Origin: CAYXEN01 sp964464035 | GTDB taxonomy: Bacteria > Krumholzibacteriota > Krumholzibacteriia > WVZY01 | Assembly: GCA_964464035.1 (NCBI GenBank) | Contig: CAYXEN010000010.1 | Location: 1 to 59,321 of the forward strand | Direction: 5' to 3' | DNA length: 59,321 nucleotides | Shown here: positions 1 to 9,289 of the stretch, piece by piece | Position numbering within the stretch: position 1 is the stretch's first letter | Layout of the letters: each line of letters begins with the position of its first letter | Made by a program: the position numbers and the translations under genes | Notes under the pieces: generated by a model | Databases searched by the model: none | What the model saw: the letters and a program-made list of their open reading frames with translations, nothing else | What the model was told of the DNA's origin: nothing

Positions 1-761
1 CGGTAGACTCTGTCATAGACGAAACCGGCTTCCTCGGGAATGTTGCCGTACCAGATGACTAGGAACTGGGCGTAGAACAACCCCGCCCAGAAAAGGCTGA
101 ACCCGAAGAGCAGGGTGGCGGCGTCGCGCATCGACCCGAGCTTTTCCCGCGGGCGGCGGAGAAGAAAGGCGCACATGACGGCCGAAACGGCTATCCCCGC
201 GTATACCGCCTCCACGAAGAAGAAGCCGCCGAAGAGAGTGCTGAACCACGGGTACTCGAGCGACATTATCCAGTCGAACGCTACGAGCGTCTCGGACGCG
301 ACGAAGGCAAGCAGATAGAGAACCGCCCTCTTCTTGCGCTCAGGACTTCCCCTCAGCGATGAGGAGGCGAAGGCAGCCGCCGCTGCGAAAGTGAGCACGA
401 AGAGAACCGCGTTCCTCGCCATGAAGAAATCCTTCTCGAGCCACACCCCTTCGCGGGCGGACCACGGATATATGCCGATCCTGAATATCATCCCCATGAA
501 CAGTATGAAAAGCAACGCGATCATGTAGTAAGAAGACAAGAGCGCCCTCTTGACGGGAAGTATCCACTTGGCGTTGGAAAGCTCCGCGGCGGCCACGAGA
601 GCGACCTGGCCCTCGATGAATCCCGTCCAATATGTAACGAGGAGGAGAAGCGAACCCTTGGAGTCGCTGAGCGCTTCGAGCGCGAAGACGACCGCCGCCG
701 CCGCGAGGAAAATCCCGGCGAGGTTGGCCGGCCCCAGTGTTTTTTTCGAAGGCTCCATCAT
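1..761 (-). CDS. actF: ACIII quinol oxidoreductase subunit F (partial, C-terminus outside window)
   Basis: NrfD-like integral membrane subunit of alternative complex III, one of the two quinol-side membrane subunits. I translated the open frame from the ATG at 761, which directly abuts the actD stop (TGA then ATG). It stays open for about 253 codons to the window edge. Hydrophobic helices alternate with the ActF-typical segment FDWIMSLEYPWFSTLFGG and later LVIWYGNIPEE, which I recognise from this family. Last visible gene of the respiratory operon. In the usual actABCDEF order a separate actE cytochrome lies between actD and actF; it is absent here. Family call is firm; the missing C-terminus cannot be judged. 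Confidence 0.88.
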   Translation of the reverse strand, partial: MMEPSKKTLGPANLAGIFLAAAAVVFALEALSDSKGSLLLLVTYWTGFIEGQVALVAAAELSNAKWILPVKRALLSSYYMIALLFILFMGMIFRIGIYPWSAREGVWLEKDFFMARNAVLFVLTFAAAAAFASSSLRGSPERKKRAVLYLLAFVASETLVAFDWIMSLEYPWFSTLFGGFFFVEAVYAGIAVSAVMCAFLLRRPREKLGSMRDAATLLFGFSLFWAGLFYAQFLVIWYGNIPEEAGFVYDRVY

Positions 762-1190
762 TCAATCACGCTCGCTCACTATGATCTCGAACTGATCCGT
801 GAAATCCTCCCTGGAGACTACCCTCTTCATCCGCGGAAGCCGTGCCGTTATCAAGAAACCCGCGAAAGAAGCCAGCGAGCCGAAGAGGATCGTCAAGGCG
901 AAAGCTATTATGAGAAAAGCCGGGATCGCCACCAGCGGCTTTCCACCGCTCATCAAGTGCCAGGCCTTGACCGTATAGATGGTAAAGGCGAATCCCGTTG
1001 CAAGTCCACCCAAGGCTCCCAGCAGGGCGAAGACCCTTACCCCGCTTTTCCTCCTCGAAAGCAACTCTTCCACTTCGTGCACCCTGAAGGGAGACACTGT
1101 CGAGATCCTGTTGGGAGGAATCCCCGCGTTGACCAGTTCGGTCAGCTTGGCGAGAAACTCGCCCTTGTTTTCGAACACGAATCTCTCCAT
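762..1190 (-). CDS. actD: ACIII membrane subunit D (DUF3341)
   Basis: Small DUF3341 subunit of alternative complex III, 142 residues. It has a soluble N-terminal half with the motif GIPPNRISTVSPF, two central membrane helices (about residues 50-73 and 84-114) and a short cytoplasmic tail. ActD helps hold the membrane subunits together and has no known cofactor. The ATG at 1190 overlaps the actC stop (TGATG) and lies seven bases after GGAGG; a GTG three bases upstream is the alternative start. Translationally coupled to actC and actF. Confidence 0.88.
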   Translation of the reverse strand: MERFVFENKGEFLAKLTELVNAGIPPNRISTVSPFRVHEVEELLSRRKSGVRVFALLGALGGLATGFAFTIYTVKAWHLMSGGKPLVAIPAFLIIAFALTILFGSLASFAGFLITARLPRMKRVVSREDFTDQFEIIVSERD

Positions 1191-2521
1191 CACTCGGCCT
1201 CCTCCTTGAGCTCGGTCATGGACAGAACCGGCAACACCTTGGCGAAAACCAGGAACAAAGTGAAGAACAGGCCGAAACTACCAAGCGTGATTCCCGCTTC
1301 CACCAGACCGGGCTTGTAGGTTCCCCATGCATAGGGGTCGTAATCCTTGGCCAAGGAAGTCACTATGATCACGAACCTCTCCAACCACATTCCCACGTTG
1401 ACGAAAAGCGAGACTACGAACAGGTACCCGATGCTCCTTCTCAATCTTCCAACGAATAGAGTCAGGGGAAGAAGTGAATTGCAGGTTATCATCGTCCAAT
1501 AGAGAGCCTTGTAATCACCCAGCATGCGATACTTGAACATGGTGATCTCGAACTCGTTGCCGCTGTAGAAGGCGAGAGACACTTCGATGATGTAGGCGTA
1601 ACTGACGATCATCGAGGTGAACAGTAGAATCTTGGCGACGGCGTCGAAATGATCGACAGTGATGAAACGTTGAAGCGAAAAGATCCTGCGCATGGGAACC
1701 ACCAACGTTATCACCATCGCGGTTCCGGACAAGATCGCTCCGGCTACGAAGTACGGCGCGAAGATCGTGGTGTGCCATCCCGGCACGATACTCATCGCGA
1801 AATCCCAGGACACGACGGAATGAACCGAGATGACGAGCGGCGTGGCGAACGCCGCGAGCAGCGTGTAGAGCTGGGCGTAATGCCTCCATTGCCGGTCTGT
1901 ACCCGACCAGCCGAGAGACAAGGCGCTGTAGAACCACTTGCGCGCGCCGACTGCCCACCTCTTGACGATCGCCAGGTCGGGTATCATGCCCACATAGAAG
2001 AACACGGCGCTCACCGTGAAATAGGTCCCGACGGCGAAAACGTCCCACATGAGGGGAGACTTGAAATTCGTCCAAATCAACCTCTGGTTGGGATAAGGGA
2101 TGAGCCAGTAGAACAGCCACGACCTGCCCAGGTGAATCAGAGGGAACAGCCCCGCAGTCATAACTGCAAATACCGTCATCGCTTCCGCCGCCCTGTTAAA
2201 GCTGCTTCTGAAGCGAGCCCGGAACAGGAAGAGAACCGCCGAGATGAGGGTGCCCGAGTGAGCTATCCCCACCCAAAAAACGAAGTCGGTGATGTAGACT
2301 CCCCAGCCGACCGGGTGGGTGAGTCCGGTGACCCCCATACCCTTCTTCATCTGGTAGACCCAGAGGGCCATCCCCATCACGAAGCACGTGGAGGTGACGG
2401 CCAGCGCGATCCAATAAAGGGGGGCGGGCTTGCGCATCGCGGCGAGGACGTCCTCCTCCACCGCCCGCTTGAAGCTGGTCCGGGCTTCGTCCTTCGGGCA
2501 TGACGGATCTTCAGGCTTCAT
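1190..2521 (-). CDS. actC: ACIII quinol oxidoreductase subunit C (NrfD-like)
   Basis: Polytopic membrane subunit (443 residues, about ten predicted helices) of the NrfD/PsrC family, which in ACIII oxidises menaquinol or ubiquinol and passes electrons to the ActB iron-sulfur domain. The segments FVFWVGIAHSGTLISA, RSWLFYWLIPYPNQ and SWDFAMSIVPGWHTTIF are typical of ActC. The ATG at 2521 follows a GGGGGC stretch; a GTG at 2524 is also possible. The start lies inside the last codons of actB, so the two are translationally coupled. Length and helix pattern match the family. Confidence 0.9.
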   Translation of the reverse strand: MKPEDPSCPKDEARTSFKRAVEEDVLAAMRKPAPLYWIALAVTSTCFVMGMALWVYQMKKGMGVTGLTHPVGWGVYITDFVFWVGIAHSGTLISAVLFLFRARFRSSFNRAAEAMTVFAVMTAGLFPLIHLGRSWLFYWLIPYPNQRLIWTNFKSPLMWDVFAVGTYFTVSAVFFYVGMIPDLAIVKRWAVGARKWFYSALSLGWSGTDRQWRHYAQLYTLLAAFATPLVISVHSVVSWDFAMSIVPGWHTTIFAPYFVAGAILSGTAMVITLVVPMRRIFSLQRFITVDHFDAVAKILLFTSMIVSYAYIIEVSLAFYSGNEFEITMFKYRMLGDYKALYWTMITCNSLLPLTLFVGRLRRSIGYLFVVSLFVNVGMWLERFVIIVTSLAKDYDPYAWGTYKPGLVEAGITLGSFGLFFTLFLVFAKVLPVLSMTELKEEAE

Positions 2522-5294
2522 CACGCCCCCTTCTCTTCAAATAATAGATGGAAGGCTCGGTCCCCAGCTCCTCGAAGACACGGTAAGCCCTGGGAGACTT
2601 GGATAGCTTGTACACTGCGGACTTTTCGTCCAGGATGTTTCCGAAAGTTATCGCGTGCGTGGGACACGTCTGCGCACAGGCGGGCACGATCTCCCCTTCC
2701 CGCACCAACCGCCCCTCGTCCTTGGCCTTGTCCTTGGCCGCGCGGATCCGTTGAACACAGAACGTGCACTTTTCCATTATCCCGCGGTCACGAACGGAAA
2801 CGTCGGGATTGAGCATCATGTCGAGCGGCGGTTCCCGCCGATATTCGAACCAGTTGAATCTCCTCACCTTGTACGGGCAATTGTTCGAACAATAGCGCGT
2901 GCCCACACAGCGATTGTACACTTGCGCGTTGAGCCCTTCCGGGTTGTGGTAGGTCGCGATCACCGGGCACACCGATTCGCATGGAGCGTTGTCGCACTGC
3001 TGGCACATCATGGGAAGGAAACGGGCGCTTCCGCCACCATCGTAGTAGGGCTCGATGCGCAGCCAGGAGAGCTCTCGTCCCTTGAGATGCTCCTCCCCAC
3101 CCACGACCGGCACGTTGTTCTCTATGTAACAGGCGGCCGCGCAGGCCGAACATCCGATGCACGCATCCAGATCGACGGCGATAGTCCAATGATAATGTTC
3201 GTATTCATGTTCCGGATAGAAGCTCTTACGCTCTTCGTGGCGCTCGAAATGATCGTCGTCGGGTACGAGCCCCCTGCCGTGTTGCGAAGTCGACGCCGAC
3301 AGGATCGGGATCGCCCGGCGGCGGCCGGTTTTCGATACCCTTAGGTCTTCGACCGCGCGGAGCCCTTCGCCTCCGGCGTCCATCCCGAAAAAGCTGATAC
3401 CCCCGGTGCCGTTCAGGATCATCAGGACGCCCGGCCTCAAGCCCGGCTGGATCTTGGCCGGGGCTTTCACGACGCCTCCGCCGAACGAAACTTCCAGCTC
3501 ATCCAGGTCACGGACTTGCATGTTCGCCGCATCCCCGGGAGCAATCGATATCCACTCCCCGTAGGAAACGGTGGTGAGAGGGTCGGGAATCTCGCTCAGG
3601 AGGGGAAGGTCCGCGCTGCGCCCGTCGAAAGTCCTGATCGAGGGCGCGCAGATCAGAACGGGGGACTTCGCCGGAGCTTGCAAGCGCATCCCCTCGACAA
3701 AACCCGCGGCCTCGCGGGCATGGATACCCCCCGGTTTCTCCGCCGTCTCGATACGCATATGCCCCTCTGCGATGAACTCCTCGATCTCGTCGTCGTCGTG
3801 GCGGCCTTTCAATCGCTCGAAAAGATAGTCCCGGTAATCGACGGTCCCTTCGGCTCCGTTCATCTCGGCAAGCAGCTTGAGAAGGATGTCCCCCTCGCTC
3901 GGCAAGGGATAGAGGGGTTCGAGTGCGGGTTGGACGACGCTCACGACATCGCTCCTCGGCATGCAATCGTCCCACGACTCGAGCGCGTGCCTGACCGGCA
4001 GCACGATATCGCAGCGTCTCAACGTTTCATTCATGAGCATCCCCATGCCGATCACCATGTCGGCCTTGGGGAGCGAACGAGCAAAACGCGATGACGTACC
4101 CAGCACTCCCACCGGATCACACCTGGATATGAAGAGAACGCCCGTATCGTTGCGATCGAGGCTGTCTGCAACCGACTCCAAGTCACCCGGGGTCCCCACA
4201 GCAGCGTACTGCATCCAAACGTCCGAGCGCACCGTGTCCCCGATGCATCCGCACATTATCTGGAGCATCACGCCCAGGACGGCCGTCTCGAGTCCGTTCG
4301 GTCCCGAAGTGGACACCCCGCCCACGACGACGAGCGGCCGCTTCGAAGCTACAAGGCCTTCGGCCGCCGCGATCAGGAAATCGCGGCCCAGCCCCGCCGC
4401 ACCGGCCGCTTCCTCCAGGCTCACATGCGGTGCCTTGTCGACCAGGTCGAGAATCGCTTCGTCCCCGATATTCCTTTCGGCCGCGACTCTTCGCACGAGC
4501 CAGGCGAGAACATGGGCCTCCGAACCCGGCCGCACCGCCCCGCGCGCAGCGGCATTCAACCCCGTCAGCGAAACATGGGGTTCGACGTGCATCCATCTCA
4601 GGGCGTTTACGTTCTTCGCCGCCTCGACGGCCGAGGCGAATTCCACGGGGCTCAAGAAGGTATCGAGTATGTCGGCGCCGACGGTGAGCAGGAAGTCCGC
4701 CCTCTCTACGGCATAGTGCGGCACGTCCCGCCTGCCGAAAAACATCTCGTAGGCGCGCCTCAGGTTGGCATGGGAGAGGGGCTCGAACGACGGCAGTCTC
4801 TCGACGCCCGTCGCGCCGCAGAATTCATCCACGAGCGAAGCCAGAGTACCCGTAGTCCTTCCGCTCAGGTAGGCACGCTTCTTTCCTCCCGCCGCCATCA
4901 CTTCGCCGATCCTCGAGAAGGCTTCGTCCCACGAGATCTCGGTGAAATCACCTCCCCCACCCGCGGCCAGGGGCGCCTTGAGCCTCCGGGGATGGTACAA
5001 CCTGCCGAGCCCCGCCTGCCCCCTCACGCACAGAGCCCCTCCGCCGACGGGATGCCCCGGATTTCCCTCGAGCTTCACCGGCCTGCCCTCCCTCACCCGT
5101 ACGCTCATCCCGCAACCCGCCGGGCATTCCGTGCAGGTCGATGAGAAAAAAACCGCCTCGCCCGGGATCACGCCGTCGTCCGGCGGGATGAGGTAGGGAA
5201 TCAATTTCTCCGGCGCTCCCTTGAAGCCACAGGAGCCGAGCAACGTGGTTCCCGAAGCCACTCCCATCATTCTTATGAATTCGCGTCTGTTCAT
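2511..5294 (-). CDS. actB: ACIII iron-sulfur/molybdopterin-like subunit B
   Basis: Periplasmic ActB subunit, 927 residues. The N-terminus has a twin-arginine-like start (MNRREFIRMMG) followed by a lipobox-like LLGSC. Next comes a molybdopterin-oxidoreductase-like domain with a Cys cluster beginning CTECPAGC (about residues 54-90), which in ACIII carries no Mo. The C-terminal ferredoxin-type domain (about 690-900) shows CIGCSACAAAC, CQQCDNAPCESVCP, CVGTRYCSNNCP and CTFCVQ...CAQTCP, ligands for several Fe-S clusters. It takes electrons from the membrane quinol subunit to the heme subunits. Lies 19 bp after actA and overlaps actC. Typical fused two-domain architecture. Confidence 0.93.
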   Translation of the reverse strand: MNRREFIRMMGVASGTTLLGSCGFKGAPEKLIPYLIPPDDGVIPGEAVFFSSTCTECPAGCGMSVRVREGRPVKLEGNPGHPVGGGALCVRGQAGLGRLYHPRRLKAPLAAGGGGDFTEISWDEAFSRIGEVMAAGGKKRAYLSGRTTGTLASLVDEFCGATGVERLPSFEPLSHANLRRAYEMFFGRRDVPHYAVERADFLLTVGADILDTFLSPVEFASAVEAAKNVNALRWMHVEPHVSLTGLNAAARGAVRPGSEAHVLAWLVRRVAAERNIGDEAILDLVDKAPHVSLEEAAGAAGLGRDFLIAAAEGLVASKRPLVVVGGVSTSGPNGLETAVLGVMLQIMCGCIGDTVRSDVWMQYAAVGTPGDLESVADSLDRNDTGVLFISRCDPVGVLGTSSRFARSLPKADMVIGMGMLMNETLRRCDIVLPVRHALESWDDCMPRSDVVSVVQPALEPLYPLPSEGDILLKLLAEMNGAEGTVDYRDYLFERLKGRHDDDEIEEFIAEGHMRIETAEKPGGIHAREAAGFVEGMRLQAPAKSPVLICAPSIRTFDGRSADLPLLSEIPDPLTTVSYGEWISIAPGDAANMQVRDLDELEVSFGGGVVKAPAKIQPGLRPGVLMILNGTGGISFFGMDAGGEGLRAVEDLRVSKTGRRRAIPILSASTSQHGRGLVPDDDHFERHEERKSFYPEHEYEHYHWTIAVDLDACIGCSACAAACYIENNVPVVGGEEHLKGRELSWLRIEPYYDGGGSARFLPMMCQQCDNAPCESVCPVIATYHNPEGLNAQVYNRCVGTRYCSNNCPYKVRRFNWFEYRREPPLDMMLNPDVSVRDRGIMEKCTFCVQRIRAAKDKAKDEGRLVREGEIVPACAQTCPTHAITFGNILDEKSAVYKLSKSPRAYRVFEELGTEPSIYYLKRRGRDEA

Positions 5295-5313
5295 CTCGCT
5301 CCGTGTCCTTGTC

Positions 5314-5829
5314 CTACTTGTGGCAAGTCAGGCAATCGATGGGAGCCGATCTCGATTTGTGGCACGTGATGCACCATCCCATCTCGAGGGAATGCACTTT
5401 CCTCACCTTGTCCATGACGCCGACTTCTCCGTGGCAATTCGAGCACTCGATGCCCGCCTTGACGTGCCTCTTGTGTGTGAAATAGACGTACTTTCTCTTT
5501 CTTATCCTGTACACCCGGTTCCATGGAATGGGTTCTTTCTCCTCCCAGTACTCGCTGAGCTTCCTCACTTCCGGTCTATCCACCGCCACCGCCTTGTGGC
5601 ATGACATGCATCTCTGCACCGACGGGACCCCCGCGAACGCGGACTTGTCCGCGTAGCGATGACAGAAGGTGCACTGCAAGCCGACCTTCGAGACGTGGAT
5701 CCTGTGGCTGAAGGCGATCGGCTGGTCGGGCGCCCGCCGCCTGGCGTACCAGTAGTCGCCCATGGCGAGAACCCCCGCCGTGAAGGCACCGAAGTAGAAG
5801 ACGATGATCACCGGCAAAATCCTCCTCAT
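5314..5829 (-). CDS. actA: ACIII pentaheme cytochrome c subunit A
   Basis: Pentaheme ActA subunit of alternative complex III, 171 residues. One N-terminal membrane anchor (about residues 4-25) is followed by five CxxCH heme motifs: CTFCH, CMSCH, CSNCH, CITCH and CLTCH, the last ending the protein. The longer open frame extends upstream to 6066, but the ATG at 5829 overlaps the stop of the preceding cytochrome gene (ATGA) and gives the expected anchor, so I take it as the start. It carries electrons from ActB toward the downstream cytochrome c or oxidase. Confidence 0.92.
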   Translation of the reverse strand: MRRILPVIIVFYFGAFTAGVLAMGDYWYARRRAPDQPIAFSHRIHVSKVGLQCTFCHRYADKSAFAGVPSVQRCMSCHKAVAVDRPEVRKLSEYWEEKEPIPWNRVYRIRKRKYVYFTHKRHVKAGIECSNCHGEVGVMDKVRKVHSLEMGWCITCHKSRSAPIDCLTCHK

Positions 5830-7133
5830 TTCCGATCCCGCTCCCTTCGCCGGTTGTTCTTGAGTTCCTCCATGACGAAAGCGGCCACCGCTTCGATCTC
5901 TTCCGGCTCCAAACCGAGTTCGGGCATCTCGGGATAATCGGGATTCTTCTTTACCGGCTCGGCTATGAAGGCCTTCAAGGCTTCCAGGTCCCCCTCGTAC
6001 TTGGGCAGCACGTTCGCCAGGGGCGGGCCGACGAGTTCTTCGTTGAATTCGTGGCAGAGGGAGCAAACGTCATCGAAGATCTTTCGTCCCTTCTCCACCA
6101 GCTTCTCGCCCTCCGGCGCCGTGGCCGCCCCGCCTTCCCCGCTCGAAGCGCGGGCCTCCTCCGAGAGCATACCGAGGACCCGGGCATGCTCGCGGTTCGA
6201 GGCGTCGAAACTGAAATGATCCACGGATATCGCGCTCGCGAAGAACAAGAGGAGGAAAAGAAAACCAGGCACACCGTAACCCGGGCGGGACGATTTGATG
6301 ACACCGTACGCCGACAACGCAGTCGCAAGCAGGAAGAGGAAGGCGGCCGCGCTCGCCACGAACACTTCGCCGCTCAAGGACGATTCAGGCAAGGTCACGA
6401 TGTAGAGAAGCCATATCGCCGGCATCGCAAGCGCCCCCGCGAGCGTCGTCCCCGCCCCGAACAGCATGAGAAAACGATCGCATTCATCGTTCCCGCGCCC
6501 GCCACCCCAATTGAAGCGGAAAAAGAGCGTCATGACGCCGGCGGCAAGGAACGACGACACCACGAAGACTCCGAACTTCATGATGACGTTCCACGAGAGC
6601 AGGAGCTCGGGCAGGCTGTCGATGAAAATCCACTTCTCCGGGTCCCCCGATCTCACCGAGGCGGCAATGAACACGTAGTAGCCGCCTGCAAGGATCAAAG
6701 TGCCGAGCGCGCCCAGCGCGACCGCGCCCGGATCCGTCCCTGTGCGGGCCAGTCTCTTCTTGAACGCCAGGAGCAGAACGAAGGCGGCAACCACGGGAAT
6801 GATCGAGAACGCCTGGTAACCGAGGACGGAGACGCCGGACTCGTAGAGGAGCTGTCGGGAGGTCAGCGTCAGTATCGCCATGGGCAGGATGCCGAGAAAG
6901 AACAACGTGCTCTTTGCGTGCGCCGCCATGGCGCTCAGCAACCCGGCCGCTTGGGTGTACGCTCCTTCCCGGTCCTCCACGCCGAGCATCGCAAAAGCGC
7001 AAGCGGATATCGAACCGCCCATCACCATGGCCATGAAGGGAAGGTGAACGAGCAACGTGATGAACCTGATCAACGCCAACAACACCATCTGCTCGGGCGT
7101 CGGTGGTATGATATTGTATTCCAGGAAATTCAT
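5826..7133 (-). CDS. polytopic membrane protein fused to a monoheme cytochrome c (probable ActE-equivalent)
   Basis: A 435-residue protein with about eight predicted membrane helices (residues 15-325) followed by a periplasmic class-I cytochrome c domain. That domain has one heme motif, CSLCH (about residue 370), and a plausible distal Met in PEMPELG. It lies between ctaB and actA and overlaps actA by four bases, so it belongs to the ACIII/caa3 unit. The classical monoheme ActE is missing from its usual place, so this protein may supply that heme. The membrane half starts with LLVHLPFMAMVMGGS, which I do not recognise beyond similar unnamed membrane cytochromes beside respiratory operons. Function inferred from context. 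Confidence 0.72.
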   Translation of the reverse strand: MNFLEYNIIPPTPEQMVLLALIRFITLLVHLPFMAMVMGGSISACAFAMLGVEDREGAYTQAAGLLSAMAAHAKSTLFFLGILPMAILTLTSRQLLYESGVSVLGYQAFSIIPVVAAFVLLLAFKKRLARTGTDPGAVALGALGTLILAGGYYVFIAASVRSGDPEKWIFIDSLPELLLSWNVIMKFGVFVVSSFLAAGVMTLFFRFNWGGGRGNDECDRFLMLFGAGTTLAGALAMPAIWLLYIVTLPESSLSGEVFVASAAAFLFLLATALSAYGVIKSSRPGYGVPGFLFLLLFFASAISVDHFSFDASNREHARVLGMLSEEARASSGEGGAATAPEGEKLVEKGRKIFDDVCSLCHEFNEELVGPPLANVLPKYEGDLEALKAFIAEPVKKNPDYPEMPELGLEPEEIEAVAAFVMEELKNNRRRERDRK

Positions 7134-7167
7134 CGTCCTATCCGCCGCCGTTTCCCGGCGAATCCTC

Positions 7168-8031
7168 CTAGAGCCAGAATGAATTCAGGGAGATCAATAC
7201 TATCACCAACAAAGCGTAAGCGTTCAGGCTCCTGAACAGAGCGTGGAAGTCCGCCTCGCCCCAGCCTCCGGAGACGTGCTTCCAAACCCACCCCACCAGC
7301 CAGAAGCCCGCGACGATCAACGCGGCGGCCACGTATAGGGAATCCATCGCCCCGAAGAAAGGGATGAGGAACGAGGCCGCGGTCGCCGCGGCTATCCAGA
7401 CGAAAGTCATCCTGGCCATCTGTTCCCTCGTGAATACCTCCAGTAACGATGGAAGTCCGGCTTTTGCGTAATCCTCGGCGTAGCCGAGAAGGAGAATCCA
7501 GAAATGCGGGACCTGCCAGATGAAAAAGAAGAACGCCAGCGCCATGGCTTCCTTCGAGATGACGTCGCCCCCGCCTGCGACCCACCCGATGACCGGCGGA
7601 ATCGCTCCCACCACCGCGCCGGGAAGCGCCGCGAACGCCGTCACACGCTTGAGCCCGGCGTAGATCGCGTTGTACCAGAGGACTGCGCAGATCCCCAGCA
7701 ACGCGCAGGTCACACCGTAGCCCGCCAGGAGAACCGCCAAGCCCGAGATCATCCAGCCGAGAGCAAGCGCCAGTGCGCCCCCCGGGGAGATCCCGCCCTA
7801 CGGGATCGGTCGCCGGCGCGTCCTCTCCATGATCCCATCGATCCTCCTGTCCTGGTACTGGTTCATCGCGGCCGATCCGCAGGCGAGGAGAAAAACCCCT
7901 GCAATCACAACCGATGAGCGGCCTATGTCTCCTTGCGATGCGAGCATGAATCCGGCCAGCGTGGACAGGGTGGAGAGAAGCGCTATCCTGAACTTGGCGA
8001 GAGCTAGGACCGTCTTTATCACGCCTATCAT
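7168..8031 (-). pseudogene. ctaB: protoheme IX farnesyltransferase (heme O synthase), interrupted by an in-frame TAG
   Basis: UbiA-family heme O synthase that would farnesylate heme b for the aa3 centre. The reading frame is intact over 287 codons except for one TAG at 7798-7800. Upstream of it are NQYQDRRID (the NxxxD substrate/Mg motif) and RTRRRPIP. Downstream in the same frame are GGISPGGAL, WQVPHFWILLLGYAEDYAKAG (second Asp motif) and the remaining helices. In the family the position after RPIP is usually Ser or Ala, so one C-to-A change (TCG to TAG) would explain it. No frameshift is needed. Starts directly after the ctaC stop. It could be a true nonsense mutation, a base error, or stop readthrough. 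The gene also ends in TAG, so TAG is not generally reassigned. Confidence 0.85.
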
Positions 8032-8991
8032 TCATTCACCTTTCAATGTCTTGAGGTACTCTATTATCGCCGCCTGCTCCTTCTCCGTCATGCGCTCTTT
8101 CTGCGACGGCATGACCGGGTCGAATCCCTTGACGATCTCCTTCTCGGGTCGCAGGAGCGAACGGACGATGTAATCTTCATCGGCGGTAAGTTCTTTCTCT
8201 TCCCCTTCGACGATCACGATCGTCCGCCTGCCGAAAAGCCCCTTGAAGCTCGGACCGATCTTCACGGACCCATCGATGCTGTGGCAGGCCATGCAGCCTT
8301 TCGTCCGCACGAGCCTGGCTCCTCTCGCCGCCATCTTTCCCTCGTCCTCTTCGCCGGGTCTTTCTTGCACCTCTTCCTCGACCAGCCTGCCTTCGGCCGA
8401 GTACCATTCCTCGAAATCCCTCGGGCTCATCACCACCACGCTGGAATGCATGTAGGAATGACGATCCCCGCAATACTCCGCACAGAATACATCGTAGCTT
8501 CCCGTGTCGCGGGCCGTGAACCAGACGTAATTCTCCATTCCGGGCACGGCGTCCTGCTTGACCCGGAACGCAGGGACGTAGAAACTGTGCAGAACGTCCT
8601 CCGAAAGCACTTCCATCTTGACCGGCTCCCCCGCCGGGATCCTCAGGACGTCGCTCTCGACGCCGTTTTCGTAGCGGAAGAGCCATGACCACATGCGCCC
8701 GTAGACCTTGATCTTCATTGCGCCCTCGGGAGGTTGCTTCATCGTCCTGTATCCCACCCAACCATAGTAGAACATCCCCAGGACGAGCAATGTGGGAATA
8801 GCCGTCCAGATTATCTCCAACAAGGTATTGCCCTCGACTCGGGATGGGGTGCGGTTCTTCTTGCGGCTGTACTTGATCACGAACGTGATCATGAGGGACG
8901 TTATGAGCACCAACATGATCACGCATACCACCAGGATCACCAGGAACGCGGTGTTCACCTGATCCGCTATGTTGGATGCTCCTCTAAGCAT
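8032..8991 (-). CDS. ctaC: cytochrome c oxidase subunit II with fused cytochrome c domain (caa3 type)
   Basis: 319-residue subunit II. Two N-terminal helices (about 15-40 and 58-78) anchor a cupredoxin domain with the CuA ligands H (in LHSFYVP), CAEYCGDRHSYM and the final Met. A C-terminal cytochrome c domain follows, with heme motif CMACH near residue 235 and a probable distal Met in DPVMPS. The fusion identifies a caa3-type oxidase that accepts electrons from membrane cytochrome c or directly from ACIII. Located between ctaF and ctaB in the operon, five bases or less from each. Confidence 0.94.
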   Translation of the reverse strand: MLRGASNIADQVNTAFLVILVVCVIMLVLITSLMITFVIKYSRKKNRTPSRVEGNTLLEIIWTAIPTLLVLGMFYYGWVGYRTMKQPPEGAMKIKVYGRMWSWLFRYENGVESDVLRIPAGEPVKMEVLSEDVLHSFYVPAFRVKQDAVPGMENYVWFTARDTGSYDVFCAEYCGDRHSYMHSSVVVMSPRDFEEWYSAEGRLVEEEVQERPGEEDEGKMAARGARLVRTKGCMACHSIDGSVKIGPSFKGLFGRRTIVIVEGEEKELTADEDYIVRSLLRPEKEIVKGFDPVMPSQKERMTEKEQAAIIEYLKTLKGE

Positions 8992-8995
8992 TTCG

Positions 8996-9280
8996 CTACC
9001 TGAACGACACGTCGAGGAAAGTGAAACCTATGAACAGAGCGATGGTACACACGACTATCATCACCACGATCTTGAAGAACCGCTTCTCCTGCTTGAGATG
9101 CATGAAAACGTTGAGAACGTACATCGACTTGGCGGAGGCGATGACGAGGGCCGTCGCCACGCTCAAGGCCCCGAGATGCATCCCGGCCACCGTCACCGTG
9201 AGCGCGGTGAGCATCACCAGGTTGAGCCAGGTCATAACATAAGGGCCGAAGCCGACGACTTTCCGTTCCTTTTCGTCCAT
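8996..9280 (-). CDS. ctaF: cytochrome c oxidase subunit IV
   Basis: 94-residue small membrane subunit with three predicted helices and the family signature VLNVFMHLKQEKRFFK between helices two and three. CtaF/CyoD-type subunits stabilise the CuB site region of subunit I and have no cofactor. The gene lies between ctaE and ctaC with gaps of 9 and 4 bases, so it is clearly part of the oxidase operon. ATG at 9280; normal length for the family. Confidence 0.88.
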   Translation of the reverse strand: MDEKERKVVGFGPYVMTWLNLVMLTALTVTVAGMHLGALSVATALVIASAKSMYVLNVFMHLKQEKRFFKIVVMIVVCTIALFIGFTFLDVSFR

Positions 9281-9289
9281 CCGATCGCC

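Noticed and set aside
7798..7800. General reassignment of TAG to an amino acid
   Set aside because: Several other genes in the window, including ctaB itself, rpoD, the aminopeptidase and the thiamine-diphosphate enzyme, end in TAG at the expected length.
7130..8035. A continuous 301-codon frame over ctaB in another phase
   Set aside because: Its translation is Arg/Gly/Asp-rich with no family features, while the ctaB frame shows all UbiA-type motifs on both sides of one TAG. It is a high-GC shadow.
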